Positions 40,922-48,556 of a stretch of DNA of 48,556 nucleotides are shown here, piece by piece (position 1 is the first letter of the stretch; each line of letters opens with the position of its first letter). The notes under the pieces are model-generated. The model saw nothing but the letters and a program-made list of their open reading frames with translations, was not told the origin of the DNA and did no database searches. The stretch is taken from the NCBI GenBank assembly GCA_903928075.1, contig CAIYPD010000100.1:1-48556 (forward strand), written 5' to 3'. Source of the stretch: Candidatus Firestoneibacteriota bacterium (GTDB lineage Bacteria; Oederibacteriota; D2-FULL-39-29). A program made the translations under genes and the position numbers.

Positions 40922-41904
40922 AGAAATTATTTTTGATAAGTGTTATCGTGTTGGGTTTGTTTCAGCCGGTTTTAGCCGCGCCTGAAGTAGTGGATAAAGT
41001 TCTTGCTGTTATAAACGAAGAAATGCTTTCGCTTTCAGAGTTTAACGCGGTCTTTGTGAAGTTTGCCTTGCGTGCGGGGACCAGCGTACCGCCGGAGGAA
41101 TTGAAAAAAGCGCGGAAAGAGATATTTAACCAGCTTCTGGAAAATAAACTTCTCTTGCAGGAGGCCCGGAACCGTAACATTGAAGTCGGTAAAAGGGAAA
41201 TGGAAAGCGCAATTGAAAACGCTAAAAAGAGCATTGGCGGGGCTGAAATATTCGCGGAGCAACTGAAGAAAGAAGGCCTTACGGAAGCAGCTTACCGCGA
41301 TATGGTGAAAGAATCTATGATGGCCCAGCGATTGATCGCCGAAGCGGTCCGGAGAGACATAAAAATTGAAGTTAAGGACTATCAGGATGTTTATGAGAAG
41401 AATATCGGAAAATTCAGGGAAGAGGATAAAGTAGTCTTATCCTATATATTCATTAAATACGGGGCAGGAATTGCGGAAGCGGATGCCTTAGTTAAAACAG
41501 AAAGCATCATTAAAGAACTCAATGCAGGTCTGGCTTTTGAGGCGGCTGCAAAAAAATACTCAGAAACAGCCACGGCAAAAGAAGACGGGGGGGCACTCGG
41601 AACCATAAAACCCGGGGATATGCCTGCTTTAGGCGTTGAACCTTTCAGACTCAAAGTCGGGGAGATAAGCGCACCTGTTAAATTACCCGGTGGATACGGT
41701 ATACTAAAAGTAACCAATAAGACGGCGGGGAAACAGTACTCTCTGGCCGATGAAATTACTGATAAAGACGGGCAAAAAATTTCTGTGAGAGAAATAGCCC
41801 AGAGAATGGCGATGGAAGAAAAATTTAAAGCGAAGTATGAAAATTTTATAAAAAAAATTAAAGAAAAGTCGGTCATTAATATTAAAGTTGACGAGTTTAA
41901 GTAA
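40918..41904 (+). CDS. Periplasmic SurA-like peptidyl-prolyl isomerase
   Basis: 328 residues from GTG 40918, overlapping the preceding stop. Signal peptide cleaved at about LA-A (20/21). VVDKVLAVINEEMLSLSEF is the typical SurA N-terminal segment; one parvulin domain at about 165-265 (VLSYIFIKYG, DGGALGTIKPGDMP, LPGGYGILKV). SurA chaperones outer-membrane proteins; this version has one rotamase domain rather than two. Paired with the lipoprotein PPIase. Confidence 0.88.
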   Translation: MKKLFLISVIVLGLFQPVLAAPEVVDKVLAVINEEMLSLSEFNAVFVKFALRAGTSVPPEELKKARKEIFNQLLENKLLLQEARNRNIEVGKREMESAIENAKKSIGGAEIFAEQLKKEGLTEAAYRDMVKESMMAQRLIAEAVRRDIKIEVKDYQDVYEKNIGKFREEDKVVLSYIFIKYGAGIAEADALVKTESIIKELNAGLAFEAAAKKYSETATAKEDGGALGTIKPGDMPALGVEPFRLKVGEISAPVKLPGGYGILKVTNKTAGKQYSLADEITDKDGQKISVREIAQRMAMEEKFKAKYENFIKKIKEKSVINIKVDEFK

Positions 41905-41959
41905 ACTGCCGCGCTCTAAAGAGCAGGGTAGGATCGGCAAGTAAAATAACGGAGTTATT

Positions 41960-43000
41960 ATGAAGATAAAAGTATCGATAGTTGGTGCAACCGGTTATTC
42001 CGGTATTGAATTGATCCGGCTCCTTTTGCCTCATCCTGAGGTAGAACTGGCAATGCTTACCTCTGAATCATACGCGGGACTTAAGGTGCAGGAGGCGCTC
42101 CCCTTCTTTAATCTGGATAAGGTGCTTGTACCTTTTAGCCCCAAAAAGACGGCGGAAGAAAGTGACCTGGTATTTTTATGTCTGCCTCACACGAAGTCTA
42201 TGGCGGCAGCTGCAGAAATACTCAAAGCCGGTAAGATGCTTATTGATTTGAGCGCGGATTTCCGTCTAAAAGATAAAGCTATTTATGAGACCTGGTACGG
42301 CGCAAAACATACTGAGCCGCGGCTTTTAAAGAAGTGTGTTTACGGCCTGCCCGAGATAAACCGGAAGGCGATAACAGGTTCAACTTTTACGGCCAATCCC
42401 GGCTGCTATCCGACAAGTATTATACTCGGCGCGTTTCCTGCGGTAAAAGCAAAATTAGTCGAGGCCTCGGCTATTGTGGTTAATTCCATATCCGGGGTTT
42501 CCGGCGCAGGGCGTAAGGCGAAGCCTGAACTGCAATTTTCCGAAATGAATCAGAATCTGAAGGCTTATAAACCCGCAACCCATCAGCATATACCTGAAAT
42601 AGAAATGGGGATAGCTCTGGGCAGCGGTACTGCCGGAGTCCGGGTGGCTTTTACTCCCCATCTTGCGCCGGTCAACCGCGGAATACTTTCGACCCTCAGT
42701 TTTGCGCTCAAGAAGAAAATTTCCACCGCCGAGGTTATTGAGATTTATAAAGCAGCATTTTCCGGCGAGCAGTTCGTCCGGATCTTACCGGAAGGCCGTC
42801 TGCCTGAGACAAAATATGTGGCGGGCTCCAATTATTGCGATATCGGCATAAAAGTTGACAGCCGGACCGGCCGCCTGCTTGTAGTTTCTGCTATAGACAA
42901 TCTGGTAAAAGGCGCTTCGGGCCAGGCAGTGCAAAATATGAATATTATGTGCGGCTTTGAAGAACATACGGCTCTCTTGAATGCGGGAATGATACTATGA
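41960..43000 (+). CDS. argC: N-acetyl-gamma-glutamyl-phosphate reductase
   Basis: 346 residues. NADP-binding GATGYSG (9-15), catalytic Cys149 in ANPGCYPTS, and THQHIPEIE with the active-site His. It catalyses the third step of arginine synthesis. CGGAG lies 7 nt before ATG. It overlaps argJ by 4 nt (ATGA). A small GCTCT/AGAGC hairpin lies at about 41909-41920. Confidence 0.96.
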   Translation: MKIKVSIVGATGYSGIELIRLLLPHPEVELAMLTSESYAGLKVQEALPFFNLDKVLVPFSPKKTAEESDLVFLCLPHTKSMAAAAEILKAGKMLIDLSADFRLKDKAIYETWYGAKHTEPRLLKKCVYGLPEINRKAITGSTFTANPGCYPTSIILGAFPAVKAKLVEASAIVVNSISGVSGAGRKAKPELQFSEMNQNLKAYKPATHQHIPEIEMGIALGSGTAGVRVAFTPHLAPVNRGILSTLSFALKKKISTAEVIEIYKAAFSGEQFVRILPEGRLPETKYVAGSNYCDIGIKVDSRTGRLLVVSAIDNLVKGASGQAVQNMNIMCGFEEHTALLNAGMIL

Positions 43001-44193
43001 AATATAAAGGAATAACCGTTAAAGGTTTCAGGGCGGCGGGTCTTCACTGCGGGGTGAAAAAAATCTCCGGCAGGAAGGACCTGGCACTTATTTATTCGGA
43101 AGTGCCCGCCGTGGCTTCCGGGGTTTTCACTAAAAACAAGGTTAAGGCCGCACCGGTTATACTTTCCATGAAAAATATTAATAAGGGACTGATAAGCGCT
43201 ATTGCTGCCAACAGCGGCAATGCCAATGCCTGCACCGGAAAAGAAGGAATGAAGTCAGCGCTTTTAATGGCGGAAAAAGCAGCTTTCTTTACCGCGTCTG
43301 ATAAAAACGAGATTATTGTTTGTTCTACCGGCGTGATAGGCGTACCTTTGCCTGTAGGGAAAATACTCGATGGTATTGAAACGGCAAGTTATATGCTCCG
43401 TGAAGACGGCCTTTTAAATGCTGCGGAAGCCATAATGACTACGGATACTTTCAGGAAAACGGCGCAGGCGAAATTCAGGATAAACGGCAGGAATTGCGCC
43501 CTTTTTGGTATGACCAAGGGCTCGGGAATGATACATCCTAATATGGCGACTATGCTTTGTTTTATTCTCACGGATATTTCAATCTCGAAAAAAATGCTGG
43601 ATAAGTCCTTTAAAGAAATTAATTCGGAAACTTTTAACGCGATTACCGTGGACGGAGATACCAGCACAAATGATACGGCAGTTATTCTGGCTAACGGTAT
43701 GGCGGGAAATAAACCAGTAACAGCCGGCGGAAAAGCTTATACTGTCTTTTATAAGGCGCTAAAAGCTGTTATGCTTAACCTTGCGAAAGCGATAGTAAAA
43801 GACGGCGAAGGCGCGTCTAAAGCAATAGAAGTTTGCGTTAAAAATGCAGGGACAAAGGCCGGGGCCTTAAAAATTGCCAAGGCCATCGCCGGTTCAAGCC
43901 TTTTTAAAACTGCCATTTACGGCGGCGACCCGAACTGGGGCCGGATACTTTCTGCTATCGGCAATTCCGGAGTAAAATTCATAGAAAACAAAGTTGATAT
44001 TTCTTTTGGCTCATTGGCGATAGCAAAAAAAGGCGTCGAAGTTAAATTCAATGGAAAAGCGGCCCATAACCTGCTTATGAAAAAAGAAGTTCTTGTAAAT
44101 GTAGACCTGCATAACGGGAAAAAGAACGCCTCCGCTTATACCTGTGACCTGACGGAAGGATATATCAGGATAAACGCGCATTATAGGACATAA
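42997..44193 (+). CDS. argJ: Bifunctional glutamate N-acetyltransferase / ornithine acetyltransferase
   Basis: 398 residues. The self-cleavage site is visible at Ala184-Thr185 in NMATMLCF, giving alpha and beta chains with Thr185 as nucleophile; TVDGDTSTND and GGDPNWGR are conserved. ArgJ recycles the acetyl group in arginine synthesis. Coupled to argC. A repeat array begins 9 nt after its stop. Confidence 0.96.
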   Translation: MKYKGITVKGFRAAGLHCGVKKISGRKDLALIYSEVPAVASGVFTKNKVKAAPVILSMKNINKGLISAIAANSGNANACTGKEGMKSALLMAEKAAFFTASDKNEIIVCSTGVIGVPLPVGKILDGIETASYMLREDGLLNAAEAIMTTDTFRKTAQAKFRINGRNCALFGMTKGSGMIHPNMATMLCFILTDISISKKMLDKSFKEINSETFNAITVDGDTSTNDTAVILANGMAGNKPVTAGGKAYTVFYKALKAVMLNLAKAIVKDGEGASKAIEVCVKNAGTKAGALKIAKAIAGSSLFKTAIYGGDPNWGRILSAIGNSGVKFIENKVDISFGSLAIAKKGVEVKFNGKAAHNLLMKKEVLVNVDLHNGKKNASAYTCDLTEGYIRINAHYRT

Positions 44194-44201
44194 AGAAGGG
44201 G

Positions 44202-44338
44202 AAAGTCTGTAAATGTCCGTAATGGTCTAAGAGAAAGTCTATAAAGTCCATAAAGTCTGTAAGGTCTAAAATCGTTGAGGGATATTTATGTAAGTGCCAG
44301 GCTTTAATTTTGATATCTTGTTGTCTTGTCGTCTTGAC
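44202..44338 (+). repeat. Family A array, hairpin core and inverted family B tract
   Basis: Forward units GTCTGTAAAT, GTCCGTAATG, GTCTATAAAG, GTCCATAAAG and GTCTGTAAGG (about 44205-44264) run into the core ATCGTTGAGGGATAT; 44258-44287 is identical to 16523-16552. At 44314-44338 the reverse complement of a family B tract appears (TTGTTGTCTTGTCGTCTTGAC). Read on the minus strand, that tract lies about 50 nt after the stop of the minus-strand gene. Bases 44339-44389 show no feature. Confidence 0.7.
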
Positions 44339-44389
44339 TCCCATCCCTTGTTTCTGTTTAATCCAAGGTCCGCAAGGTTTAATGGTAAA

Positions 44390-45850
44390 TTATTTCACAA
44401 ATGTTGTTGAAAAGTCAAAACCGGTCATTATTTTATTCCAATAGTCTACATTCATTTCAGAACTGCATTTTTCTTGGATGAATTTCTTCATGAGTTTTAT
44501 TTTACCGTCAAGCAGTTTGTCAGTTTTTGCCCGATTTGTCATTTCCTCTGCTTTGTCCCTCAGCATCAAAAATGCGAAGGTCTCTGCTTTATCTTCAGCC
44601 ATATTTTTTGCGGCGTAGAGAGAAGCATAGCCAGGTATGGACCGATCAAGATACAACACCTGACCCAAATGGCTCTCGGGCCAGTCCGGCATGTTTCCGG
44701 GGTGTTTGAAATCTAACCAATGAAAAAGTTCATGATGAAAAACCTTCAGATCGGGAACAAGTATATTTAAATATATGCTGTTATTATCGTTTCTGAAAAT
44801 TCCGCCGATCTTAATCTTGTTGTCATTTCTGGTAGTGTCACTGGAAAAATCCTTATAAAAGTTAATATCTTTAATATTGATTCCTTTTATAAGACTAATC
44901 GGGTATTTGTATAATTCTTTTTGAAAATTAGAGAGGTAAGCGGCAAATTTAGCCATATCTGATTTACCGATCTTTTTATATTCCATGTTGGAAGAAAATA
45001 TAGGGGAAGAAGCTGAATACTCATAATTTAGCGACAAATAATATTTATTTTTGATTTGCTTGACATATTCTTTGACTCTGGGTTCGTTTTTGTCTGAAAG
45101 TTCTGAGGAAAAATCATAACCATCGATTATATTTTGCCAGTACACTGAATCCATATCGGAGGAGAAATGCTCTTGAATAAACTTCTTAATAAGTCTTATT
45201 TTAGTGGCAATAATATATTCTGATTTTACAGTATTTAACAACTCCAGCGCCTCGGTTTTGATCATTAATCGCGCGTATATCTCAGCCATGTCCTCGAAGA
45301 TATCCTTTTGCGCATATTGTGATACAAAAAGCAGGTGTCTTGGCACAGGGCTACGATTTATATTGGACCAGTTTTGAATGGAAGCACCTGCCCTATTATA
45401 AATATAATGAAAAAGTTTGTGATGGAACATCAACATGTTAGTTTCATTAATGTTCAAAGAGATGCCGTCATTGGTGTTTTTCGAAGTGCTTCCGTCGGGT
45501 TCGTTGTATCGTTCTGTGTCAACGGTGGAAGAGCTTTTGTAGAGGAAAATATTTCTAAGATTGATTTTTTTAATAAAGTCTTCCGAATATTTGCTTAATT
45601 CGGGCTGAAGTTCTTTTAGATACAGGGCAAGCCTCGGTAAGTCATCGTTTTCAATCTTTGTGGTGCTTGGAATAGAGTAAGCTATTGGCTTTGATGGTTC
45701 ATATCTGTAAATTATTGATATATTGTAAATGGTTTTGAATTCACTTGCATATTTACTGATAGTGACTTCATCATCATTGTTACCCGCAAAGTAAAACCTT
45801 GTAGAAATAAACAATATCAGCATTATAAGCGGTATTGATTTGTTTTTCAT
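44390..45850 (-). CDS. Secreted protein with two metallopeptidase-like domains, one degenerate
   Basis: 486 residues from ATG at 45850; the frame is open another 110 codons upstream but that part is antisense to the rpsB region. Signal peptide about 1-22. Two homologous halves follow (about 30-250 and 258-482), each with a YEP/YSASSP strand, a NxxxLP/SDMAKFA..YL helix, an HH-x-LFH motif and a KKFIQE..SS-M...YW ending. The second half has an intact HELFH zinc motif (373-377) and a downstream E423 as possible third ligand. In the first half the motif is HKLFH (144-148), with the catalytic Glu replaced by Lys, although H144, H148 and E190 remain. The gene is visibly AT-richer than its neighbours and is the only minus-strand gene. 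Family not recognised. Confidence 0.7.
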   Translation of the reverse strand: MKNKSIPLIMLILFISTRFYFAGNNDDEVTISKYASEFKTIYNISIIYRYEPSKPIAYSIPSTTKIENDDLPRLALYLKELQPELSKYSEDFIKKINLRNIFLYKSSSTVDTERYNEPDGSTSKNTNDGISLNINETNMLMFHHKLFHYIYNRAGASIQNWSNINRSPVPRHLLFVSQYAQKDIFEDMAEIYARLMIKTEALELLNTVKSEYIIATKIRLIKKFIQEHFSSDMDSVYWQNIIDGYDFSSELSDKNEPRVKEYVKQIKNKYYLSLNYEYSASSPIFSSNMEYKKIGKSDMAKFAAYLSNFQKELYKYPISLIKGINIKDINFYKDFSSDTTRNDNKIKIGGIFRNDNNSIYLNILVPDLKVFHHELFHWLDFKHPGNMPDWPESHLGQVLYLDRSIPGYASLYAAKNMAEDKAETFAFLMLRDKAEEMTNRAKTDKLLDGKIKLMKKFIQEKCSSEMNVDYWNKIMTGFDFSTTFVK

Positions 45851-45857
45851 CTGTAAT

Positions 45858-45886
45858 ATTATACTCCGGAAGGCTTTGTTTTTCAA
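45858..45886 (-). promoter_or_regulatory. Minus-strand promoter predicting a leaderless mRNA
   Basis: On the minus strand: TTGAAA (45886-45881), 17-bp spacer, TATAAT (45863-45858), then 7 nt to ATG 45850. Transcription should begin at or next to the A of the start codon. It diverges from the rpsB promoter. Confidence 0.65.
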
Positions 45887-45952
45887 AATATTTGTAGGTA
45901 AATTGAATTCTACTTGTTTTCTTGTTCTTTCTTGGTTTGCTTCATTAAGTAC

Positions 45953-45981
45953 TTGCAAAACTTTGGTAAAACCTATATAAT
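45953..45981 (+). promoter_or_regulatory. rpsB: Sigma70 promoter of rpsB-tsf-pyrH
   Basis: TTGCAA (45953-45958), 17-bp spacer, TATAAT (45976-45981). Start expected near 45988, giving a leader of about 100 nt. Confidence 0.75.
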
Positions 45982-45997
45982 AGTTAAAAATCTTACA

Positions 45998-46057
45998 CGC
46001 CTGCTGACGGAAGCGGGGGTCCCTTGTACGAGGGCCCGCGGAAGGAAGACGCCGGCG
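45998..46057 (+). promoter_or_regulatory. rpsB: Structured rpsB leader, candidate r-protein autoregulatory RNA
   Basis: The leader is much more G+C-rich than its flanks and folds by eye into nested helices. CGCC.GC (45998-46004) pairs with GC.GGCG (46051-46057). GCGGG (46013-46017) pairs with CCCGC (46035-46039). CCCTT (46021-46025) pairs with GAGGG (46030-46034, one G-U) around a GTAC loop. A purine-rich internal loop lies between the outer and middle helices. AGGAGG (46073-46078) follows, 10 nt before ATG. S2 autoregulation is known in other bacteria; whether this is one is inferred. Confidence 0.5.
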
Positions 46058-46088
46058 AATGTAAAAAACCACAGGAGGAATACGCACT

Positions 46089-47006
46089 ATGCCGGTCATT
46101 TCTATCAAGTCACTTCTCGAATCAGGAGTCCACTTCGGACACCAAACCAAAAGATGGAACCCCAAGATGGAAAAATACATCTATGGGAAAAGAAACGGAA
46201 TCTACATCATCGATCTTCAGAAAACCGTAAAAAAACTCAAAGAAGCCTGCGATTTTATACGCAGCATTTCTGAAGCCGGCGGGTCCGTGCTTTTTGTCGG
46301 CACCAAGAGCCAGGCGCAGGAAATAATCACCGAAGAAGCCAAACGCGCGGGGATGTATTATGTCTCCTTTAGATGGCTCGGCGGAATGCTTACCAACTTT
46401 AAAACGATAAAAAAATCCATCAAAAGGCTGGAAGAGATAGAAAAGATGAAAGCCGAAGTTTTTGATAAACTTCCCCGTCATGAAGTAATGGCGCTGGAAA
46501 AAGAAATGGGCAAACTTAATAAAGTTCTCGGCGGCATCCGCCATATGGATAAATTACCGGCCGCGCTTTTTGTCGTGGATACAAAAAAAGAGCACACCGC
46601 CATCCTTGAAGCCGCAAAACTTGATATTCCCGTAGTCGGGGTAGCCGATACCAATGCTGACCCGGATGAAATTGAATATGTTATTCCCGGTAATGATGAT
46701 GCTATCCGGTCCATTAAACTGATAACCGGTCTTATTGCGGAATCCGTACTTGAAGGAAAAAAAGGCAAGATTGATGCGGCTATGCTGGAAAGCAAGAAAG
46801 AAGCTGCTCCGGCGGAGATTGTGCCCGAGAGTGCAGAGGTTATACCTGCTGCCGAAACCGAAGAAATACCGGTTCTGGCGGTGGATGAGTTACCTCTTGA
46901 AATAGACGAAGAAATTGAAACGGTCATAAGCAAGTTCGAGGAAGAACCCGAAATAAAAAAGACCGCGGTAAAAAAGAAGATTGTCAAGGAAGGGGGAGTT
47001 GAATAA
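46089..47006 (+). CDS. rpsB: 30S ribosomal protein S2 with acidic C-terminal extension
   Basis: 305 residues. The S2 core occupies about 1-227 ([48 protein letters not shown]). From about 228 to 305 is a Glu/Ala/Pro/Val-rich tail ending in a short Lys-rich stretch; extended tails occur in some phyla, but S2 is commonly about 230-260 residues. First gene of rpsB-tsf-pyrH; the stop overlaps the tsf ATG by 1 nt. Confidence 0.96.
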   Translation: MPVISIKSLLESGVHFGHQTKRWNPKMEKYIYGKRNGIYIIDLQKTVKKLKEACDFIRSISEAGGSVLFVGTKSQAQEIITEEAKRAGMYYVSFRWLGGMLTNFKTIKKSIKRLEEIEKMKAEVFDKLPRHEVMALEKEMGKLNKVLGGIRHMDKLPAALFVVDTKKEHTAILEAAKLDIPVVGVADTNADPDEIEYVIPGNDDAIRSIKLITGLIAESVLEGKKGKIDAAMLESKKEAAPAEIVPESAEVIPAAETEEIPVLAVDELPLEIDEEIETVISKFEEEPEIKKTAVKKKIVKEGGVE

Positions 47007-47593
47007 TGGTTTCTACAAAAATAATTGCTGAATTAAGAGAGAAAACCGGCGCAGGAATGATGCTCTGCAAAGAAGCCCTGGAACAAACCAACGGGGATAT
47101 GGAAAAAGCCGTAGAAGTGTTAAGGAAGAAAGGGGCGGCATCCGCTTCGAAGAGGGTTTCAAAATCCGTCAAAGCCGGTATTGTCTACGCTTATTTACAT
47201 ATGGATACCGTAGGCGCTATGGTTGAAGTCAACTGTGAAACCGACTTTGTCGCCAGGACCGATGATTTTAAAGAACTGGCAAAGGATATTGCTATGCAGG
47301 TTGCCGCGATGAATCCCATATATGTAAGAAGGGAAGATGTGCCTCCCGAGGTTTTGGAAAAGGAAAAAGCAATTTACAAAGATGAAGTTGCAAAATCGGG
47401 AAAACCCGCAAATATAGTCGAGAAGATTGTTGAAGGTAAGCTGGAGAAGTTCTATAAAGACTTCTGCCTTGTGGACCAGCTGTTCATAAAGGATGATAAA
47501 ATTCAGATAAAAGATCTTGTCGCGCAAAAAATAGGCAAGATAGGCGAGAATATCGTGATCAAAAGGTTTGCAAGATTTAAAATTGGGGAGTAA
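47006..47593 (+). CDS. tsf: Elongation factor Ts (short form)
   Basis: 195 residues. N-terminal UBA-like domain with REKTGAGMMLCKEAL, the Tu-binding TDFVAR (79-84), and one core domain; this is the short form seen in Thermus and others rather than the roughly 280-residue E. coli form. It exchanges GDP on EF-Tu. Starts in the rpsB stop codon (TAATG). Confidence 0.95.
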   Translation: MVSTKIIAELREKTGAGMMLCKEALEQTNGDMEKAVEVLRKKGAASASKRVSKSVKAGIVYAYLHMDTVGAMVEVNCETDFVARTDDFKELAKDIAMQVAAMNPIYVRREDVPPEVLEKEKAIYKDEVAKSGKPANIVEKIVEGKLEKFYKDFCLVDQLFIKDDKIQIKDLVAQKIGKIGENIVIKRFARFKIGE

Positions 47594-47596
47594 ACC

Positions 47597-48313
47597 ATGG
47601 AAAAAACCCGTCCTAAATATAAAAGAGTATTGCTAAAACTTGGCGGGGAGGCGTTGTCCGATGAGAACGAATTCGGCTTAAACCCGACCTCTCTTAGGAA
47701 TCTCGCGCTTGAAATAAAAAAAGCCAAAGAGACCTTAAATGTGGAGATTGCGATTGTCCTCGGCGGCGGCAATATTTTCAGGGGTAGTTTTGCCCGGGAT
47801 ATGGACAGGGTAAATGCGGATTATATGGGGATGCTGGCAACGGTTATTAACGGTCTGGCCCTGCAGGATTCCCTTGAGAAAGTAGGGGTCTTTACCAGGG
47901 TACTTACGGCCATAGAGATGGAAAAATTGGCTGAACCCTACATCAGAAGGCGCGCAGTCCGGCATCTTGAAAAAGGCCGGGTGGTGATATTCGCCGGCGG
48001 CACGGGAAATCCTTATTTCACGACAGACACGGCGGCAGCTCTTAGAGCTTCGGAAGTGGGCGCTGAAGTGGTAATGAAGGGCACTAAAGTTGACGGAATA
48101 TTCACCTCGGATCCCAAGAAAGACAAATCCGCCAAGAAATATGATTCTATCAGTTACATGGATTTTATTAATAAACGGCTTAAGGTTATGGATACGACGG
48201 CCGTTTCCTTATGTATGGAAAACAATATTCCCATAATCGTATTTGATCTTAAAGAGAAGGGCTCAATATTAAAAGCCATATCTGGACAGAAAATAGGAAC
48301 GATGGTTACCTGA
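47597..48313 (+). CDS. pyrH: UMP kinase
   Basis: 238 residues, amino-acid-kinase family. KLGGEAL near the start, [44 protein letters not shown] and [10 protein letters not shown] are the PyrH signatures. It phosphorylates UMP to UDP and is usually hexameric and GTP-activated. GGGGAG lies upstream, 3 nt after tsf. The frr gene that commonly follows is not found in the remaining 243 bp. Confidence 0.96.
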   Translation: MEKTRPKYKRVLLKLGGEALSDENEFGLNPTSLRNLALEIKKAKETLNVEIAIVLGGGNIFRGSFARDMDRVNADYMGMLATVINGLALQDSLEKVGVFTRVLTAIEMEKLAEPYIRRRAVRHLEKGRVVIFAGGTGNPYFTTDTAAALRASEVGAEVVMKGTKVDGIFTSDPKKDKSAKKYDSISYMDFINKRLKVMDTTAVSLCMENNIPIIVFDLKEKGSILKAISGQKIGTMVT

Positions 48314-48319
48314 GAAAAA

Positions 48320-48556
48320 GTCTTAAAGGTAAGTAAGGTCTGTAGTGTCTGTAAAGGTCCATAAAGGTCTATAAAGTCCATAAGGTCTAATATCGCTGAG
48401 GGATATCGTACGGTCTTAAAAGTCTGTAAGGTCCATAAGGTCTGTAAAGGTCTAAGATCATTTTTAACTTTTTAAATTTATAAGTACTGATATTTTATTG
48501 CGCTATTTTTAATTGTTTAATCAGCAATTAGTAATTAGCAATCAGTAATTTAGAAG
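48320..48556 (+). repeat. Family A array, hairpin core and family D tract after pyrH
   Basis: Forward units (GTCTGTAGT, GTCTGTAAAG, GTCCATAAAG, GTCTATAAAG, GTCCATAAG) start 7 nt after the pyrH stop. The core GTCTAATATCGCTGAGGGAT begins at 48385; ATATC/GATAT forms its stem. Further units run to about 48455. The window then becomes AT-rich and ends in a family D tract (CAATTAGTAATTAGCAATC, about 48522-48550). No gene is visible in these 243 bp. Confidence 0.75.

Noticed and set aside
45851-46180. 110-codon N-terminal extension of the minus-strand peptidase-like gene
   Set aside because: It would run antisense through the rpsB promoter, leader and start, and it precedes a clear signal peptide and promoter at 45850-45886.
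48154-48381. Minus-strand frame with LQTLQTL near the window end
   Set aside because: Same cause: antisense of the family A array and of pyrH.

Overview
The window is gene-dense (about 43 protein genes in 48.5 kb, roughly low-40s % G+C by eye). All genes but one run on the + strand. No tRNA, rRNA, CRISPR array, transposase or phage gene was found. The gene set suggests an anaerobic, double-membraned bacterium from an uncultivated lineage. A four-subunit pyruvate:ferredoxin oxidoreductase points to anaerobic carbon metabolism. A PilQ secretin and periplasmic SurA/PpiC-like chaperones imply an outer membrane. Placement near candidate phyla such as Firestonebacteria, Goldbacteria, Omnitrophota or Elusimicrobiota is only an impression from gene order and intergenic style.

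Layout. 1-3.3 kb: ABC1/UbiB kinase, ruvX, mltG. 3.4-6.3 kb: an ABC-2 exporter whose ATPase and permease genes are separated by 407 bp of repeats. 6.4-10.2 kb: a sugar/polyol-phosphate cassette (TIM-barrel isomerase, GatD-like dehydrogenase, second zinc dehydrogenase, ketose-phosphate 3-epimerase). 10.3-13.7 kb: tig-clpP-clpX. 14.0-18.3 kb: class V aminotransferase, a secreted glycosidase-like protein, serA. 18.4-20.6 kb: a large membrane-anchored vWA protein. 20.6-23.8 kb: porGDAB with structured leader and intrinsic terminator, then a zinc CDF exporter. 24.9-32.6 kb: type IV pilus genes pilD-pilM-pilN-pilO-pilQ followed by aroC-aroK; PilN carries an extra C-terminal domain and PilO appears fused to PilP. 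32.5-38.5 kb: two YfhO-type membrane glycosyltransferases around a TPR protein, then a polyprenyl-phosphate-sugar synthase. 38.6-41.9 kb: a TIGR04076 gene bounded by inverted repeats, nfo, and two periplasmic PPIases. 41.9-44.2 kb: argC-argJ. 44.4-45.85 kb (minus strand): a secreted tandem metallopeptidase-like protein. 46-48.3 kb: rpsB-tsf-pyrH.

The most unusual feature is between the genes. Several families of degenerate low-complexity repeats recur: 9-10 nt units of the type GTCTRTAARG, ACAAGACGACAAG-like tracts, TTCGAA-rich inverted repeats, and TTAGTAATTAGTAATT-like tracts. The first two families begin within about 30 nt of a stop codon, in the orientation of the gene just ended, and in places are followed by an inverted array able to pair with them. 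A 76-nt block is about 91% identical at two loci, and a hairpin core recurs at five. Clear sigma70-type promoters are visible (one a perfect TTGACA-N17-TATAAT). At four genes the -10 box lies only 7-11 nt before the start codon with no Shine-Dalgarno sequence, which predicts leaderless mRNAs beside ordinary SD-led genes.
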